Shown piece after piece: positions 1-9,738 of a stretch of 64,000 nucleotides of DNA. The stretch lies in the NCBI GenBank assembly GCA_001304875.1, contig BBZO01000011.1, positions 1 through 64,000 of the forward strand, given 5' to 3'. The DNA comes from Clostridia bacterium UC5.1-2E3 (GTDB taxonomy: Bacteria; Bacillota; Clostridia; Lachnospirales; Lachnospiraceae). The translations under genes were made by a program, and so were the position numbers. A model generated the notes under the pieces. That model was not told the origin of the DNA, made no database searches, and saw only the letters and a program-made list of their open reading frames with translations. Numbering within the stretch: position 1 is the stretch's first letter; each line of letters opens with the position of its first letter.

Positions 1-20
1 ATGTTGTACCTTAAAGGTAC

Positions 21-94
21 GGCCCGGTGGCTCAGTTGGTTAGAGCGCCGCCCTGTCACGGCGGAGGTCGTGGGTTCGAGTCCCATCCGGGTCG
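21..94 (+). tRNA. tRNA-Asp (GTC)
   Basis: The cloverleaf folds with a GGCCCGG/CCGGGTC acceptor stem, a GTC anticodon between stem bases, and a GGTTCGAGTCC T-arm. The CCA end is not encoded; a T-run follows the discriminator base. It is the first of seven closely spaced tRNA genes. Confidence 0.95.
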
Positions 95-102
95 TTTTTT
101 AT

Positions 103-175
103 GGGATCTTAGCTCAGCTGGGAGAGCATCTGCCTTACAAGCAGAGGGTCATAGGTTCGAGCCCTATAGGTCCCA
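103..175 (+). tRNA. tRNA-Val (TAC)
   Basis: The GGGATCT acceptor arm pairs with the AGGTCCC end, the D-arm reads AGCTCAGCTGGGAGAGC, the anticodon is TAC, and the T-loop is GGTTCGAGCC. CCA is not encoded. It lies 8 bases after tRNA-Asp. Confidence 0.95.
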
Positions 176-232
176 TTCTTTTACTGATAAAAAAGTAAAA
201 AGGAATTGCCAGTGTGATTATTATAATCACGC

Positions 233-305
233 GCCGATGTGGCTCAATTGGCAGAGCAGCTGATTTGTAATCAGCAGGTTATCGGTTCGAGTCCGATCAT
301 CGGCT
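233..305 (+). tRNA. tRNA-Thr (TGT)
   Basis: The GCCGATG acceptor strand pairs with CATCGGC, the anticodon is TGT inside the CTGATTTGTAATCAG arm, and the T-arm is standard. CCA is not encoded. Confidence 0.95.
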
Positions 306-350
306 TGATGAACCGAGAGCCAGCGCTTGATTGGTTCAGCTAAATCATAT

Positions 351-432
351 GGGTGGATTCCCGAGTGGCCAAAGGGGACAGACTGTAAATCTGCTGCAAC
401 TTGCTTCGGTGGTTCGAATCCACCTCCGCCCA
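351..432 (+). tRNA. tRNA-Tyr (GTA)
   Basis: A class II tRNA with a long variable arm (TGCAACTTGCTTCGG). The acceptor GGGTGGA pairs with TCCGCCC, with one G-T pair, and the anticodon is GTA. CCA is not encoded. Confidence 0.95.
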
Positions 433-498
433 TTTAAAATAGGTATTGAAATTTTCATATCTATTGTTTATAATGTTATAGTAATATTTAAATAGTAT

Positions 499-573
499 CG
501 CGGGGTAGAGCAGTCTGGAAGCTCGTCGGGCTCATAACCCGGAGGTCGCAGGTTCAAATCCTGTCCCCCGCAA
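499..573 (+). tRNA. Initiator tRNA-fMet (CAT)
   Basis: The CAT anticodon is flanked by three G-C pairs (GGGCTCATAACCC), and the acceptor shows the C1-A72 mismatch (CGCGGGG against CCCCGCA). Both are hallmarks of the initiator rather than elongator tRNA-Met. Confidence 0.93.
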
Positions 574-578
574 CTCAT

Positions 579-651
<73 letters not shown>

Positions 652-665
652 TCATTTTCTAATAT

Positions 666-738
666 GGAGCATTAGCTCAGGCGGTAGAGCACTTGACTTT
701 TAATCAAGTTGTCCGGGGTTCGAATCCCCGATGCTTCA
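666..738 (+). tRNA. tRNA-Lys (TTT)
   Basis: The acceptor GGAGCAT pairs with ATGCTTC, the anticodon TTT sits in TTGACTTTTAATCAA, and the T-arm is GGTTCGAATCC. It is the last tRNA of the cluster and is followed at once by an intrinsic terminator. Confidence 0.95.
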
Positions 739-746
739 GCGAATGG

Positions 747-789
747 AAAGCGGAAAAGCTTGCAAATGTAAAGCTTTTTCCGCTTTTTT
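747..789 (+). terminator. Intrinsic terminator after the tRNA cluster
   Basis: AAGCGGAAAAGCTT pairs with AAGCTTTTTCCGCTT, followed by a T-run. It closes the tRNA transcription unit. Bases 790-874 up to the next promoter show nothing else recognisable. Confidence 0.8.
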
Positions 790-874
790 GTTGTCTGATT
801 TTGTCTGAATGTCGTCTGAGTGCCCCGCAGAAAATCACAAAGAATAAAATTAAAAAAATAAAAGTAAAAAGGTG

Positions 875-905
875 TTGACATTTAAAAATATAAGTGTTAT
901 ATAAT
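875..905 (+). promoter_or_regulatory. SigA-type promoter of the small heat-shock gene
   Basis: A -35 TTGACA at 875-880 is followed by an AT-rich spacer and TATATAAT at 898-905, so a -10 of TATATA has 17-base spacing and TATAAT has 19-base spacing. No CIRCE-type inverted repeat is visible, so HrcA control is not supported. Confidence 0.75.
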
Positions 906-962
906 ATATAGAACAAATAAAACAATAAAGTTCTCAATTCTATTTAAAAGGAGAGATGATTT

Positions 963-1418
963 ATGTATATGCCGAGTATTTTTAGAGATAACACATTTGA
1001 CAGTTTCTTCGACGGGTTCCCGTTCTGCGACGACAGGGATTTTAAGCATCTGGAGAGAAAGCTTTACGGAAGAAAGGCAGCGCGTATGATGCGGACCGAT
1101 ATCAAGGAGAAGGGCGACAGCTATGAGCTGATCGTGGATCTTCCGGGATTTAAGAAGGAGGAAGTGAAGGTTTCCCTTGAGAATGGTTATCTGACTGTCT
1201 GCGCTGAGAAGGAGACTGAGAAAGATCAGAAGGAGAAGAACGGCGAGCGGTATATTTGCAAGGAGCGGTGCACCGGGGCCTGCGAGAGAAGCTTCTATGT
1301 GGGCGAGGATCTCGCGCAGGAGGATATAAAGGCCGAATTTAAGCATGGCGTCCTCAAGCTGTTCATTCCGAAGAAACCGGCGGTGGAGCAGAACAGATAC
1401 ATCCCGATTGAGGGATAA
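963..1418 (+). CDS. Hsp20/alpha-crystallin family small heat-shock protein
   Basis: A 151-residue protein with the alpha-crystallin domain from about residue 40 to the C-terminus. The domain contains the conserved Y-E-L-x-V-D-L-P-G-F segment, a second strand with N-G-Y-L-T-V, and the late G-V-L-K-L motif. Proteins of this family are ATP-independent holdases that keep unfolding proteins soluble for DnaK/DnaJ. The start has a clear AAAGGAGAG ribosome site. The gene has its own promoter and terminator, and a DnaJ-type co-chaperone gene follows, so the two form a stress-protein pair. The frame is intact. Confidence 0.93.
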   Translation: MYMPSIFRDNTFDSFFDGFPFCDDRDFKHLERKLYGRKAARMMRTDIKEKGDSYELIVDLPGFKKEEVKVSLENGYLTVCAEKETEKDQKEKNGERYICKERCTGACERSFYVGEDLAQEDIKAEFKHGVLKLFIPKKPAVEQNRYIPIEG

Positions 1419-1432
1419 TGACAACGAGGCGG

Positions 1433-1472
1433 CCCCCGGCGGACAGACTGTGATTGTTTCGTCCGCCGGGGG
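1433..1472 (+). terminator. Strong GC-rich hairpin after hsp20
   Basis: CCCCCGGCGGAC pairs with GTCCGCCGGGGG around a 14-base loop. The downstream stretch TGTTCTTGTCTGT is only moderately T-rich, so termination may be partial and allow some read-through into the dnaJ-like gene. Confidence 0.65.
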
Positions 1473-1510
1473 TGTTCTTGTCTGTCTGTTATGGATAGGG
1501 AGAGAAGGTG

Positions 1511-2587
1511 ATGATATTGAAAGCGAAAAGAGATTACTACGAGATTTTAGGTGTGAATAAGAGTGCGGATGACGCGGCCATCCGGAAGGCGTACAGGAAG
1601 CTGGCGAAGAAATATCATCCGGATTCCAACGCAGGTGACGCCGCGGCGGAGGAGAAATTCAAGGAGATCACGGAGGCCTATGATGTGCTGAGTGATAAGG
1701 AAAAGAGATCGCTCTATGACCGTTTCGGCCATGCGGCGTTTGACGGAAGCTTTGCGGGGGCAGGCGAGGGCGCAGGCGGCGGAGAGTACGGCCCATTTGG
1801 TTCTTATACGTCCCGCGGCCCGGGCGGTCAGTCGTTCCACTACAGCTATTCCGGCCCGTTCGGCGGAGGAGCCGGCGGGGATGTGGACATGGATGATATT
1901 TTGAAGAATCTGTTTGGTCACGGTCGTGGAAATGGCGGAGGCTTTGATGGATTTTCTTTCCACAGCTTCGGGGGAGATTCCTATGACGGAGATTCGTCTG
2001 GGGGATTTTCCAGGCGCGGGGCCGGCGGGCAGAGCCGCAGGGGCGCCGATATAAACGCAGAAATTGAGATCACATTTGACGAGGCTGCATTTGGCGGAAA
2101 GAAACGTGTGAGTTTACAGGACAGCACTGGGAAAGTGAGGTCCTTTGAGATAAATATTCCGGCGGGCATCGAGTCCGGAAAGAGCATCCGGCTGAAAGGC
2201 AAGGGAAGACCGGGGGCGGGAGAGCCCGGCGACCTGATGCTCAAGGTCCGGGTCGCGGAGAAACCGGGCTACCGCCGCGAAGGGCAGGACATTTATACCT
2301 CGGTGAAAATTCCGTTTACCACCGCGGTGTTCGGCGGCGAAGTGCAGATCGGGACGATTTACGGAAAAGTGCTCTGCAAGGTAAAGCCCGGCACCCAGTC
2401 CGGGACGAAGATCCGGCTGAAGGGCAAGGGAATCGTCTTTATGAACGACAAAAGCAGACACGGCGATCAGTACGCCGTCGTGGAGATCGACGTTCCGCAG
2501 AATCTGAGCCCGGAGGCGAAAAAGAAGCTGCGTGAGTTTGAGGAGATTTGCGCAGGCCGAAAAAAGCATGATGGGGCAGCGGCGTGA
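1511..2587 (+). CDS. DnaJ-type co-chaperone without zinc finger (class B, CbpA-like)
   Basis: The J domain covers about residues 1-70, with the DnaK-stimulating HPD motif in K-Y-H-P-D-S-N. A long Gly/Phe/Ser-rich region follows (about 75-175), then the two-lobed DnaJ C-terminal peptide-binding domain ([12 protein letters not shown] onward). The four CXXCXGXG repeats of class A DnaJ are absent, so this is the CbpA/class B type. It presumably recruits DnaK to clients, possibly those held by the adjacent Hsp20. Both GTG 1508 and ATG 1511 are possible starts; I prefer ATG. The frame is intact. Confidence 0.9.
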   Translation: MILKAKRDYYEILGVNKSADDAAIRKAYRKLAKKYHPDSNAGDAAAEEKFKEITEAYDVLSDKEKRSLYDRFGHAAFDGSFAGAGEGAGGGEYGPFGSYTSRGPGGQSFHYSYSGPFGGGAGGDVDMDDILKNLFGHGRGNGGGFDGFSFHSFGGDSYDGDSSGGFSRRGAGGQSRRGADINAEIEITFDEAAFGGKKRVSLQDSTGKVRSFEINIPAGIESGKSIRLKGKGRPGAGEPGDLMLKVRVAEKPGYRREGQDIYTSVKIPFTTAVFGGEVQIGTIYGKVLCKVKPGTQSGTKIRLKGKGIVFMNDKSRHGDQYAVVEIDVPQNLSPEAKKKLREFEEICAGRKKHDGAAA

Positions 2588-2630
2588 GAGACGAAGTGAC
2601 GGGGAATATTTCTGGGTGAGTGATTTGCAG

Positions 2631-2698
2631 GAAAAGGGGCAGGGAAATGACAGTGACCGGAGATCCGGTTCGGTCATCGCTCTGCCCTTTTCTTTTGT
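2631..2698 (+). terminator. Long hairpin terminator after the dnaJ-like gene
   Basis: The outer stem GAAAAGGGGCAG pairs with CTGCCCTTTTC and encloses an inner TGACCG/CGGTCA hairpin. TTTTG follows. It separates the chaperone unit from the convergent gene to the right. Confidence 0.7.
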
Positions 2699-2738
2699 TC
2701 CCTGTCCTACATGAACTTAAAAACGAACAAATCCAATC

Positions 2739-3595
2739 TCAGATCCCAAATATCTGATTCACCACAAGAAAATAAATTCCTCCGACAATAATAACCGCCA
2801 CTATATAAGCTAGTTTTTCCCGCCTCTGGAAATATCCTCCGCCGATCGTATAAAAACTGTCAGACCAACGCAGATCGCCGACAATCCAAGGCTGGAGAGA
2901 AATGTCAGTACGGTGCGCAGGCTGCCTTCCTCATAGAAATCTCTGTATAAATAAAACAGGATAAGCGCGAGTGCGCAGCCCATGGAGAAACAGTTCCAGA
3001 GCCGTTTCATTCCATATGAGGAGGAAGGGAGCGGTTTGTCGTGGCGGAGGGCATATTTTCCCCGGAAATACCAGATCAGCGGGCGCAGAAACAGGACGAT
3101 GAAGAAAATATCAGCGAGCGCCAGAATAACGAGGTAATCCGACAGGCCGGCGGAACGGATGAGAAAAATGGTTCCGGCCAGCAGAAAGAGAATCAAAAAT
3201 ATGTAAACGGGCGCCTGACGTCTGATAAATGGGCCTGCGAGCGCCCGGAAACGGGCTTCCCTGTCGAGAAATTCCTTCTCCGGGGGAAGCTCTTTCTCGG
3301 CGTAGTAGATGAGGAAGAAATTATTGCTGCAGCATTTCTTCCAGCGGGGAAAATCTTCTGCGGAAGTTTCCTCTGGCGAGGAGGGAAACGAGGCGTCGCT
3401 GTCGAAGATGGACGCGCCGGGGATAGGCTCGATGTGGAATTTGAGAGCCTGCGGTTCTATTTTTCTGAAGGTCATGAAACTTTCGTATTTCTCGAGAAGC
3501 CAGCCTTTTTTTGCCATTTTTTCCAGATATGTCTCAAATGCGTCTGTCTCGAACGTGTCAAAGCCGATAAGGCTTATTTTTTTATCTTTTGACAT
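2739..3595 (-). CDS. DUF2812-like membrane protein (one frame break)
   Basis: The N-terminal half is a soluble domain resembling DUF2812, including an early E-K-M-A-K-K-G-W-L-L motif and N-N-F-F-L-I-Y-Y. Four to five hydrophobic segments follow. Read literally the frame stops at 2810. Adding one T to the run at 2852-2856 lets it continue through a last membrane helix (K-L-A-Y-I-V-A-V-I-I-V) to a stop at 2739. DUF2812 proteins often sit beside PadR regulators, but none is present here. The molecular function of the family is unknown. The start is an ATG preceded by GGAGGG. Confidence 0.7.
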
Positions 3596-3758
3596 GGTTA
3601 TCCCTCCTTTTTCCTTTTATATTTTAACAATATCATATCGGAAAGGGCCCGGCAACCGACGATTTTATTACGTTTTTGGTTGAAACCTGTAAGGATATTT
3701 GATAGTCTTATTCTTAGAAATAATTCAGACAGCCAGAGCAGATTCGGGAGAATAAATT

Positions 3759-5669
3759 ATGGTTAAATTGGACGAGTTTCAGACGCTTTATATTCTGACC
3801 TGTCAGATGGTTTACGGGAAGATACGGCTGCTGGGGAAAGCTCCGGAGGACGCGCAGAAATTTCTTGCGGATTTTTATGTGAAGGTGTACGAGGGCAGCG
3901 GATTTATCCCGGCAGAGGAGGAGCGTCAGGAGAGCTGGGCCGAGGAACACATCTGCGACATGCTGGACGACGAGGAGCGGGAGAAGGCCCTGGAGCTTTC
4001 AGACTGAAAATGAGCCCGCAGAGCAGGAAAAGCCGTCGGAGGAGCAGATTCTGGAGGATATTTCCAAGGATAAGATTTCCGAGGAAAAGATCACGACCCT
4101 GTGGCTGGAAATTGAGGAACGTATCGCAAACGATCCCGCCAGACAGCAGACGCCGCTTGCGGACCGCAGGTTTTACAGTGTGTTTAAGATCGTGCTGGCG
4201 GCGGGGGCAGTGCTTCTGACGGTGTTTCTCTTTGTGTCCGGTTACAGCCGGGTACATGAATACCGCGAGCAGAAGCGGGCTGAGGAGGCGGCGGAGAGTT
4301 CGCGGGCCGCGGAGCGGGAGAGTCTGGAGGCGGAGCAGGAGCTCATCCGTATCGAGAAGGAGAGCCAGGAGGTGGGCTGGGACTGTGACGAGGACGGAAA
4401 TCTCTTCTACATTAACAAGGAGAAAGAGAAGGCCTCGGGCGCGCTGGCCCTGGGAAGCCAGGTGTATGTGTTCTCCCACGACGGGATTCTGACCTCCATA
4501 GAGGAGGGCAGCGGAATTTACAATGAGGACGTCACCTATTTTATCGACGGCAAGGACGTGTATATGAAGGCTCCCGGGCAGGAGAAGGTCTGCGTGATCT
4601 TGAACGGCCACGTGGAGAAGATGGATATTTTTGATCAGAGCATCTACTATATCTGCACCTATCAGATTCCAAACTCCGAAAAGGTGAAGACGGCCGTGTG
4701 GCGGGCAGATCTGGACGGACAGAATGAGGAGCAGGTGTTTGAGACCATGAGCAGTCTGAAGACGGAGCATTTTCAGGTGTCCGGAAGCTGGTATTACTAT
4801 ATTTCGGACGAAAAGCTCCTCCGGATGAACTGGAAGAACGGAAAGACGGAGCTGATGTGCGAAGGCGCGGAGCAGTATTTTGTCTGGGACGATATCGTTT
4901 ACTATATGGATGACGGAGTGATTGCGACCGTTTCTGAGGGGGAGCCGTACCAGGATCTGGCAAGCTACAGTCTGGAGGCGGACGGGGATACGTTTATTTT
5001 GAAGGACGCGTCCGGTGAGCCGGTGGAGGCGGATGAAAATGGCCTCCTGCAGATTGAGGACCGGGTGTTTGAGCTGGAGGACGGCAGGATTTTGTCGGTG
5101 AGCCAGAGGCCCCAGGAGTTTAACGGGAACCATTATTTCCTCAAGGACGGGAAAATATACTGGAGCGAGTCGGAAGGCTCCGGAACCATGCTCCGGCAGT
5201 CGGGGGAGAGGACGGACAGCTTCTGCATCGTGGGACAGACGCTCTATTACAGCGCGTATATGGGAACCAATGAGATTGGATTGGGAACCAGCCGCATCTA
5301 CAGGATCGATCTGGAAACCATGGAGGAGGAGACTGCCAGCCAGACCTTTGAGGCAGAGTCACGGCGCTCTGGTGCTCGGCGGAGGACGACTGCGTGTATG
5401 GGGAACATGGGGCGGAGAATGGCCAGCCGGTGCGAGGAAGGATCGTCTGCATTCCGGAAAACGGCGGCATTTACGCCATCGACGACTCGGACAGCCGGCC
5501 GCAGGGAGCGCGGGGCGGCAGCGAGTGGATGAGATTTCTGACCTCCGACGGGGGAAATATCTACTGCCTGTGGCAGGACTGCGCCGGGAACCCGGTTTCC
5601 GGAAACGCGGAGGTTCTTTCCACGGAGCCGGTGATTCTTGAGAGAGAGAAAATCATTTATCTGCATTAG
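3759..5669 (+). CDS. Large membrane-anchored protein with sigma-region-2-like N-terminus and repetitive extracytoplasmic domain
   Basis: After restoring two single-base breaks (near 3998 and 5350) this is one protein of about 636 residues. Residues 1-50 (F-Q-T-L-Y-I-L-T-C-Q-M-V-Y and D-A-Q-K-F-L-A-D-F-Y-V-K-V-Y) resemble a degenerate sigma-70 region 2. An acidic linker follows, then one membrane helix (I-V-L-A-A-G-A-V-L-L-T-V-F-L-F-V) near residue 145, a charged coiled segment, and about 430 residues of strand-rich repeats with many Y-Y, W-x-x-D and D-G-K turns, suggesting a propeller-like sensor. I do not recognise a named family. It could be an envelope sensor of the anti-sigma type, but that is inference. 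Confidence 0.6.
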
Positions 5670-5678
5670 GGGAGTGGC

Positions 5679-7165
5679 ATGGGAAAAAGTCTGTATGATA
5701 GATTAAGAGAATATGGGACATCGGATGTCTACCCGTTTCATATGCCGGGACACAAACGGCGCATGGGGGGAAACGGCCCGGCGGCTCTGGAGCGCCCCTA
5801 TGAGATCGATCTGACGGAGATCGGCTGGAACGATAATCTGCATCATGCGGAGGGGATTTTAAAGGAATCCATGGAGATGGCCGCGAATGTTTACGGCGCG
5901 GACAGAAGCTATTATCTGGTCAATGGGAGCACCTGCGGGATTCTGAGCGCTGTTTCGGCGGCGGCCCGGTCCGGCGGACGGATTCTGATGGCCAGAAACT
6001 GCCATAAATCGGCGTATCACGGAGTTATCCTCAATCATCTGCGCGCGGAGTATGTTTATCCACAAAATTTGTGGGAATTTGGTGTATATGGTGGATTACT
6101 GGCAGATGATATCGCAAAACTTGTGGATAACTATCCGGATATTTGCGCAATTCTACTGACATCTCCGACATATGAGGGAATTGTATCTGATATCGGTGAA
6201 ATTTCAGTCATTTGTCACCGCCGGGGAATCCCGCTGATTGTGGATGAAGCCACGGGGCACACTTTACGTTTGGGGATAATTTTCCGAAATCGGCGGTGGA
6301 GTGTGGAGCGGATCTGGTGATACAGAGCTTCATAAGACGCTGCCGTCGCTGACGCAGACGGCGATTCTGCATGTGCAGGGAGATATGATTGACAGGGAGA
6401 AGCTGGAGCGGTATTTAAAAATCTATCAGACCTCCAGCCCGTCCTATGTGTTTCTGGCGTCCATGGAAAACTGTATCCGGTACATGGACGGGCCGGGGGC
6501 GGTCCGGAATGGAGCGGTTCGGGGAGCGGGTCAGAACGCTGACCGGGGAGCTTGAAGGACTTCGCACCATGAAGGTGTTAAACGATTCGGTGATCGGGAA
6601 AAACGGGGTGTTTGACCGGGATCCGTCGAAGATCGTGATCACCGCGCCCGGGGCGGGCCTCTGGTTGGCGGAGACGCTGCGGGAGCGGTATCATCTGGAG
6701 CTGGAGATGGCAAATGCCGATTATGTGCTGGCCATGACCTCGCTGATGGATGACGAGGATGGATTTGCGCGGCTGAAACAGGCATTGTATGAGATCGACG
6801 GGGAGCGGATGGAGAGTCTGGGCGCAGGGCGGCCGAAGGACGGCGGCGCGGTGACAGAAAACGCGGAGACAGGCGGAGCCGCAGACACCGGCCTGTGGAC
6901 GAAAATCCGGGCAGAAGTGGTGATGCCGATGTGGGAAGCCGTGGAGGCGGAGACGGAGCTTGCGGACATCGATTCACAGGCGGCTGTGGGGAGAATCGCG
7001 GCGGATTTCGTCATGGTTTACCCGCCGGGTATTCCGCTCCTGGCGCCGGGTGAGCGGGTCACGGGTGAGATCCGGGATATTTTGCGGCGTTATCTGGCCA
7101 TGGGATTTTCTCTTGACGGGTTGAAAGGGGATTCCGGGCGGATGATGGCTGTGGTGAAAGGATAG
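5679..7165 (+). CDS. Orn/Lys/Arg decarboxylase family PLP enzyme (three frame breaks)
   Basis: The N-terminus has the family signature F-H-M-P-G-H-K-R. D-E-A-H-G-A-H and S-F-H-K-T-L-P-S-L-T-Q, with the PLP-binding Lys, appear after restoring a base near 6250 and another near 6331. An extra G near 6494 returns the frame used to the end. Clostridial members of this length (about 495 residues) decarboxylate arginine, lysine or ornithine and commonly lie just upstream of a guanylate kinase and holB, as here. The stretch 6046-6240 is much more AT-rich than its surroundings. The substrate cannot be told from sequence. Confidence 0.85.
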
Positions 7166-7169
7166 AAAA

Positions 7170-7748
7170 ATGGGCAGGATTTATTATATGATGGGAAAAA
7201 GCGCGTCGGGAAAGGACACGCTCTACAAGCTTCTCTTAAACCGCATGCCGGAGCTTAAGAAGGTGGTTATCCATACTACCAGGCCGAAGCGGGAAGGCGA
7301 GCGGGAAGGCGTGGAGTATTTCTTCGACAGCCGGGAAGCGTTAAATGCGTTTCGGGAGCAGGGAAAGATCGTCGAGGAGCGGACCTACGACACGGTCATG
7401 GGGCCGTGGACCTATTTCACGGTGCTGGACGGGCAGTTTGACAGCGGCGACCGGGACATTCTGATGATCGGCACGCTGGAATCCTATGGAAAGATGCGGG
7501 AGTTTTTCGGCGGGGAGCGCATGGTTCCCGTGTATATCCAGGTGGACGACGGCATCCGGCTGGAGCGGGCCGTGATGCGCGAGCGCCTTCAGAAGAATCC
7601 CAATTACAGTGAGGTCTGCCGCCGGTTTCTGGCGGACGAGGAGGACTTCTCGGAGGAGAAGTTAATGCGGCTGGGGATCGAGAGACGGTTTGTGAACCAG
7701 GATATGGACCAGTGCCTGGAGGAGATCTGTACCATGATCCGGGGATAA
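7170..7748 (+). CDS. gmk: Guanylate kinase-like protein
   Basis: The 192-residue protein starts with the P-loop G-K-S-A-S-G-K-D-T and carries the GMP-binding segment T-T-R-P-K-R-E-G-E with the G-V-E-Y-F-F motif typical of guanylate kinases. The enzyme phosphorylates GMP to GDP with ATP. The P-loop is slightly divergent (G-K-S-A-S-G instead of G-P-S-G-x-G), a form seen in a second Gmk-like protein of many Lachnospiraceae, so it may not be the housekeeping enzyme. It starts 4 bases after the decarboxylase stop, implying one operon. The frame is intact. Confidence 0.82.
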   Translation: MGRIYYMMGKSASGKDTLYKLLLNRMPELKKVVIHTTRPKREGEREGVEYFFDSREALNAFREQGKIVEERTYDTVMGPWTYFTVLDGQFDSGDRDILMIGTLESYGKMREFFGGERMVPVYIQVDDGIRLERAVMRERLQKNPNYSEVCRRFLADEEDFSEEKLMRLGIERRFVNQDMDQCLEEICTMIRG

Positions 7749-7775
7749 CCGGGCACAGGTGCGGGAAATAAATTC

Positions 7776-7804
7776 TTCCCACCGTCCAAAGACTGTGATA
7801 TAAT
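7776..7804 (+). promoter_or_regulatory. Candidate promoter of the holB operon
   Basis: A perfect -10 TATAAT lies at 7799-7804 with a weak -35 TTCCCA 17 bases upstream. The AGGAGGGG ribosome site of holB follows 17 bases after the -10, leaving a very short leader. Confidence 0.5.
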
Positions 7805-7833
7805 GAAGTGATATCATTTTAGGAGGGGCAACC

Positions 7834-8823
7834 ATGGCTGGCTTTCAGGATATTTTAGGACATGAGATGATAAAGGATCATTTCAGAAAGGCGATTGAGA
7901 ACCACAAAGTCTCCCATGCCTACATTCTGGCGGGGGAGGAAGGGATGGGGCGCAAGTCCCTGGCGAATGCGTTTGCCATGACCCTGCTCTGTGAGAAGGG
8001 ACTGAAGGAGCCGTGCATGGAATGCCATTCCTGCAAGCAGATGCTTTCCGACAATCACCCGGACGTCATTCACGTGACGCACGAGAAGCCCGGCAGCATC
8101 GGCGTGGACGATATCAGGAAACAGATCAACGACACGATCATGATAAAGCCGTACAGCAGCTACTATAAGATATACATGGTGGATGAGGCGGAGAAGATGA
8201 CGGTGCAGGCGCAGAATGCGCTCCTTAAGACCATCGAGGAGCCGCCGTCCTACGCGGTCATTATTCTGATGACCACGAACCCGGACGCGTTTCTGCCGAC
8301 CATACTCTCCCGGTGCATCCAGCTCAAATTAAAGCCGCTGCGCGATTATGTGGTGAAGGGATATCTGGTGGAAAAGCTGGGCGTTCCGGTGGAGAAGGCC
8401 GAGGTATACGCGGCGTTTGCCCGCGGAAATCTTGGAAAGGCCATCCATATTGCATCTTCCGAGGAGTTCGGGGAGCTTTACCGGGCGGTGCTTACGCTTC
8501 TTAAGAACATTAAAAATATGGATCTTCCCGCGCTTCTGGAGTTCATCAAGAAGCTGCAGGAGGACCACCTGGATATCAATGAGTGTCTGGATTTCATGCA
8601 GCTCTGGTACCGCGATATCCTGATGTATAAGGTGACGAAGGACATGAACCTTCTGATTTTTAAGGACGAGTATAAGACCGTCAGCGAGATCTGCAGCCAC
8701 AGCTCCTACGAGGGGCTGGAGGCCGTTCTGGAGGCTATCGACAAGGCGAAGCAGCGCCTGGATGCCAATGTGAACACAGAACTGGCGCTGGAGCTGATGC
8801 TTCTGACGATGAAGGAGAATTGA
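7834..8823 (+). CDS. holB: DNA polymerase III delta-prime subunit
   Basis: The 329-residue AAA+ clamp-loader protein contains a Walker A-like G-E-E-G-M-G-R-K-S-L, a zinc-binding Cys cluster (C-M-E-C-H-S-C), a D-E-A-E-K-M Walker B region, and the sensor I segment with the S-R-C arginine finger (T-I-L-S-R-C). It joins tau/gamma and delta to load the beta clamp. The start is supported by AGGAGGGG. ricT follows after three bases. This holB-ricT-trmN6-rsmI order matches the holB-yaaT-yabB-rsmI region of Bacillus. The frame is intact. Confidence 0.93.
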   Translation: MAGFQDILGHEMIKDHFRKAIENHKVSHAYILAGEEGMGRKSLANAFAMTLLCEKGLKEPCMECHSCKQMLSDNHPDVIHVTHEKPGSIGVDDIRKQINDTIMIKPYSSYYKIYMVDEAEKMTVQAQNALLKTIEEPPSYAVIILMTTNPDAFLPTILSRCIQLKLKPLRDYVVKGYLVEKLGVPVEKAEVYAAFARGNLGKAIHIASSEEFGELYRAVLTLLKNIKNMDLPALLEFIKKLQEDHLDINECLDFMQLWYRDILMYKVTKDMNLLIFKDEYKTVSEICSHSSYEGLEAVLEAIDKAKQRLDANVNTELALELMLLTMKEN

Positions 8824-8826
8824 TAG

Positions 8827-9738
8827 ATGATAACAGTGATAGGAGTCAGATTCCGGAGAGCGGGAAAGGTTTACTACTTCTCTCCCGGAAAGCTGGAGGT
8901 GAAGGCGGGTCAGCACGTGATTGTGGAGACCGCCAGAGGAACAGAATACGGCCATGTGGTGATGGGAAACCGGGAGGTGGACGATTCGAAGGTGATTCAG
9001 CCGCTGAAATCCGTCCTGCGCATGGCGACCCCGGAGGACGAGGCCACGGAGAAGGCCAACCGGCAGAAGGAGAAGGAGGCTTTCAAAATCTGCCTGGAAA
9101 AGATCAGAAAACACGAGCTGCAGATGAAGCTCATCGACGCAGAGTACACATTTGACAATAACAAGGTGCTGTTTTACTTCACCGCCGACGGGCGCATCGA
9201 TTTCAGAGAGCTGGTGAAGGATCTGGCATCCGTCTTCAAGACGAGGATCGAGCTGCGCCAGATCGGCGTCCGCGACGAGACCAAGATCATGGGAGGCGTG
9301 GGCATCTGCGGCCGCGCGCTCTGCTGCCATTCCTACCTCTCCGAGTTCATCCCGGTATCCATCAAGATGGCCAAGGAGCAGAACCTTTCCTTAAATCCGT
9401 CGAAGATTTCCGGCGTCTGCGGCAGACTCATGTGCTGTCTTAAGAACGAGGAGGAGACCTACGAGGTCTTAAACAGCAAGCTTCCCGGCATCGGGGACTA
9501 CGTGACCACCGACGACGGCTTAAAGGGCGAGGTTCACAGCGTCAGCGTCCTGCGCCAGCTGGTGAAGGTGGTCGTGACGGTGGGCAAGGACGAGAAGGAG
9601 ATCCGCGAGTACCGCGTGGATCAGCTGAAATTCCGTCCCAAGCGCAGAAAGGACAAGTCCAATGTGAAGGACGCCGAGCTCAAGGCGCTGGAGGATCTGG
9701 AAAAACGAGAGGGAAAATCAAAGTTAAATGACAAATAA
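8827..9738 (+). CDS. ricT: PSP1-domain protein RicT (YaaT)
   Basis: The N-terminal and central parts carry the PSP1 domain. The Cys-rich core has G-I-C-G-R-A-L-C-C-H and G-V-C-G-R-L-M-C-C-L, the ligands for Fe-S clusters in the RicA-RicF-RicT complex. In Bacillus that complex stimulates RNase Y-dependent maturation of mRNAs and is needed for sporulation and competence. The C-terminal tail is rich in Lys/Glu. The location directly after holB is the conserved one. The frame is intact, and the gene overlaps trmN6 by 11 bases. Confidence 0.92.
   Translation: MITVIGVRFRRAGKVYYFSPGKLEVKAGQHVIVETARGTEYGHVVMGNREVDDSKVIQPLKSVLRMATPEDEATEKANRQKEKEAFKICLEKIRKHELQMKLIDAEYTFDNNKVLFYFTADGRIDFRELVKDLASVFKTRIELRQIGVRDETKIMGGVGICGRALCCHSYLSEFIPVSIKMAKEQNLSLNPSKISGVCGRLMCCLKNEEETYEVLNSKLPGIGDYVTTDDGLKGEVHSVSVLRQLVKVVVTVGKDEKEIREYRVDQLKFRPKRRKDKSNVKDAELKALEDLEKREGKSKLNDK

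Noticed and set aside
3904-5133. Long open frame antisense to the membrane-anchored protein
   Set aside because: No family motif or ribosome site; it arises from codon bias of the GC-rich plus-strand gene.
8329-9330. Long open frame antisense to holB and ricT
   Set aside because: Both sense genes are unambiguous, and the antisense product shows no recognisable domain.
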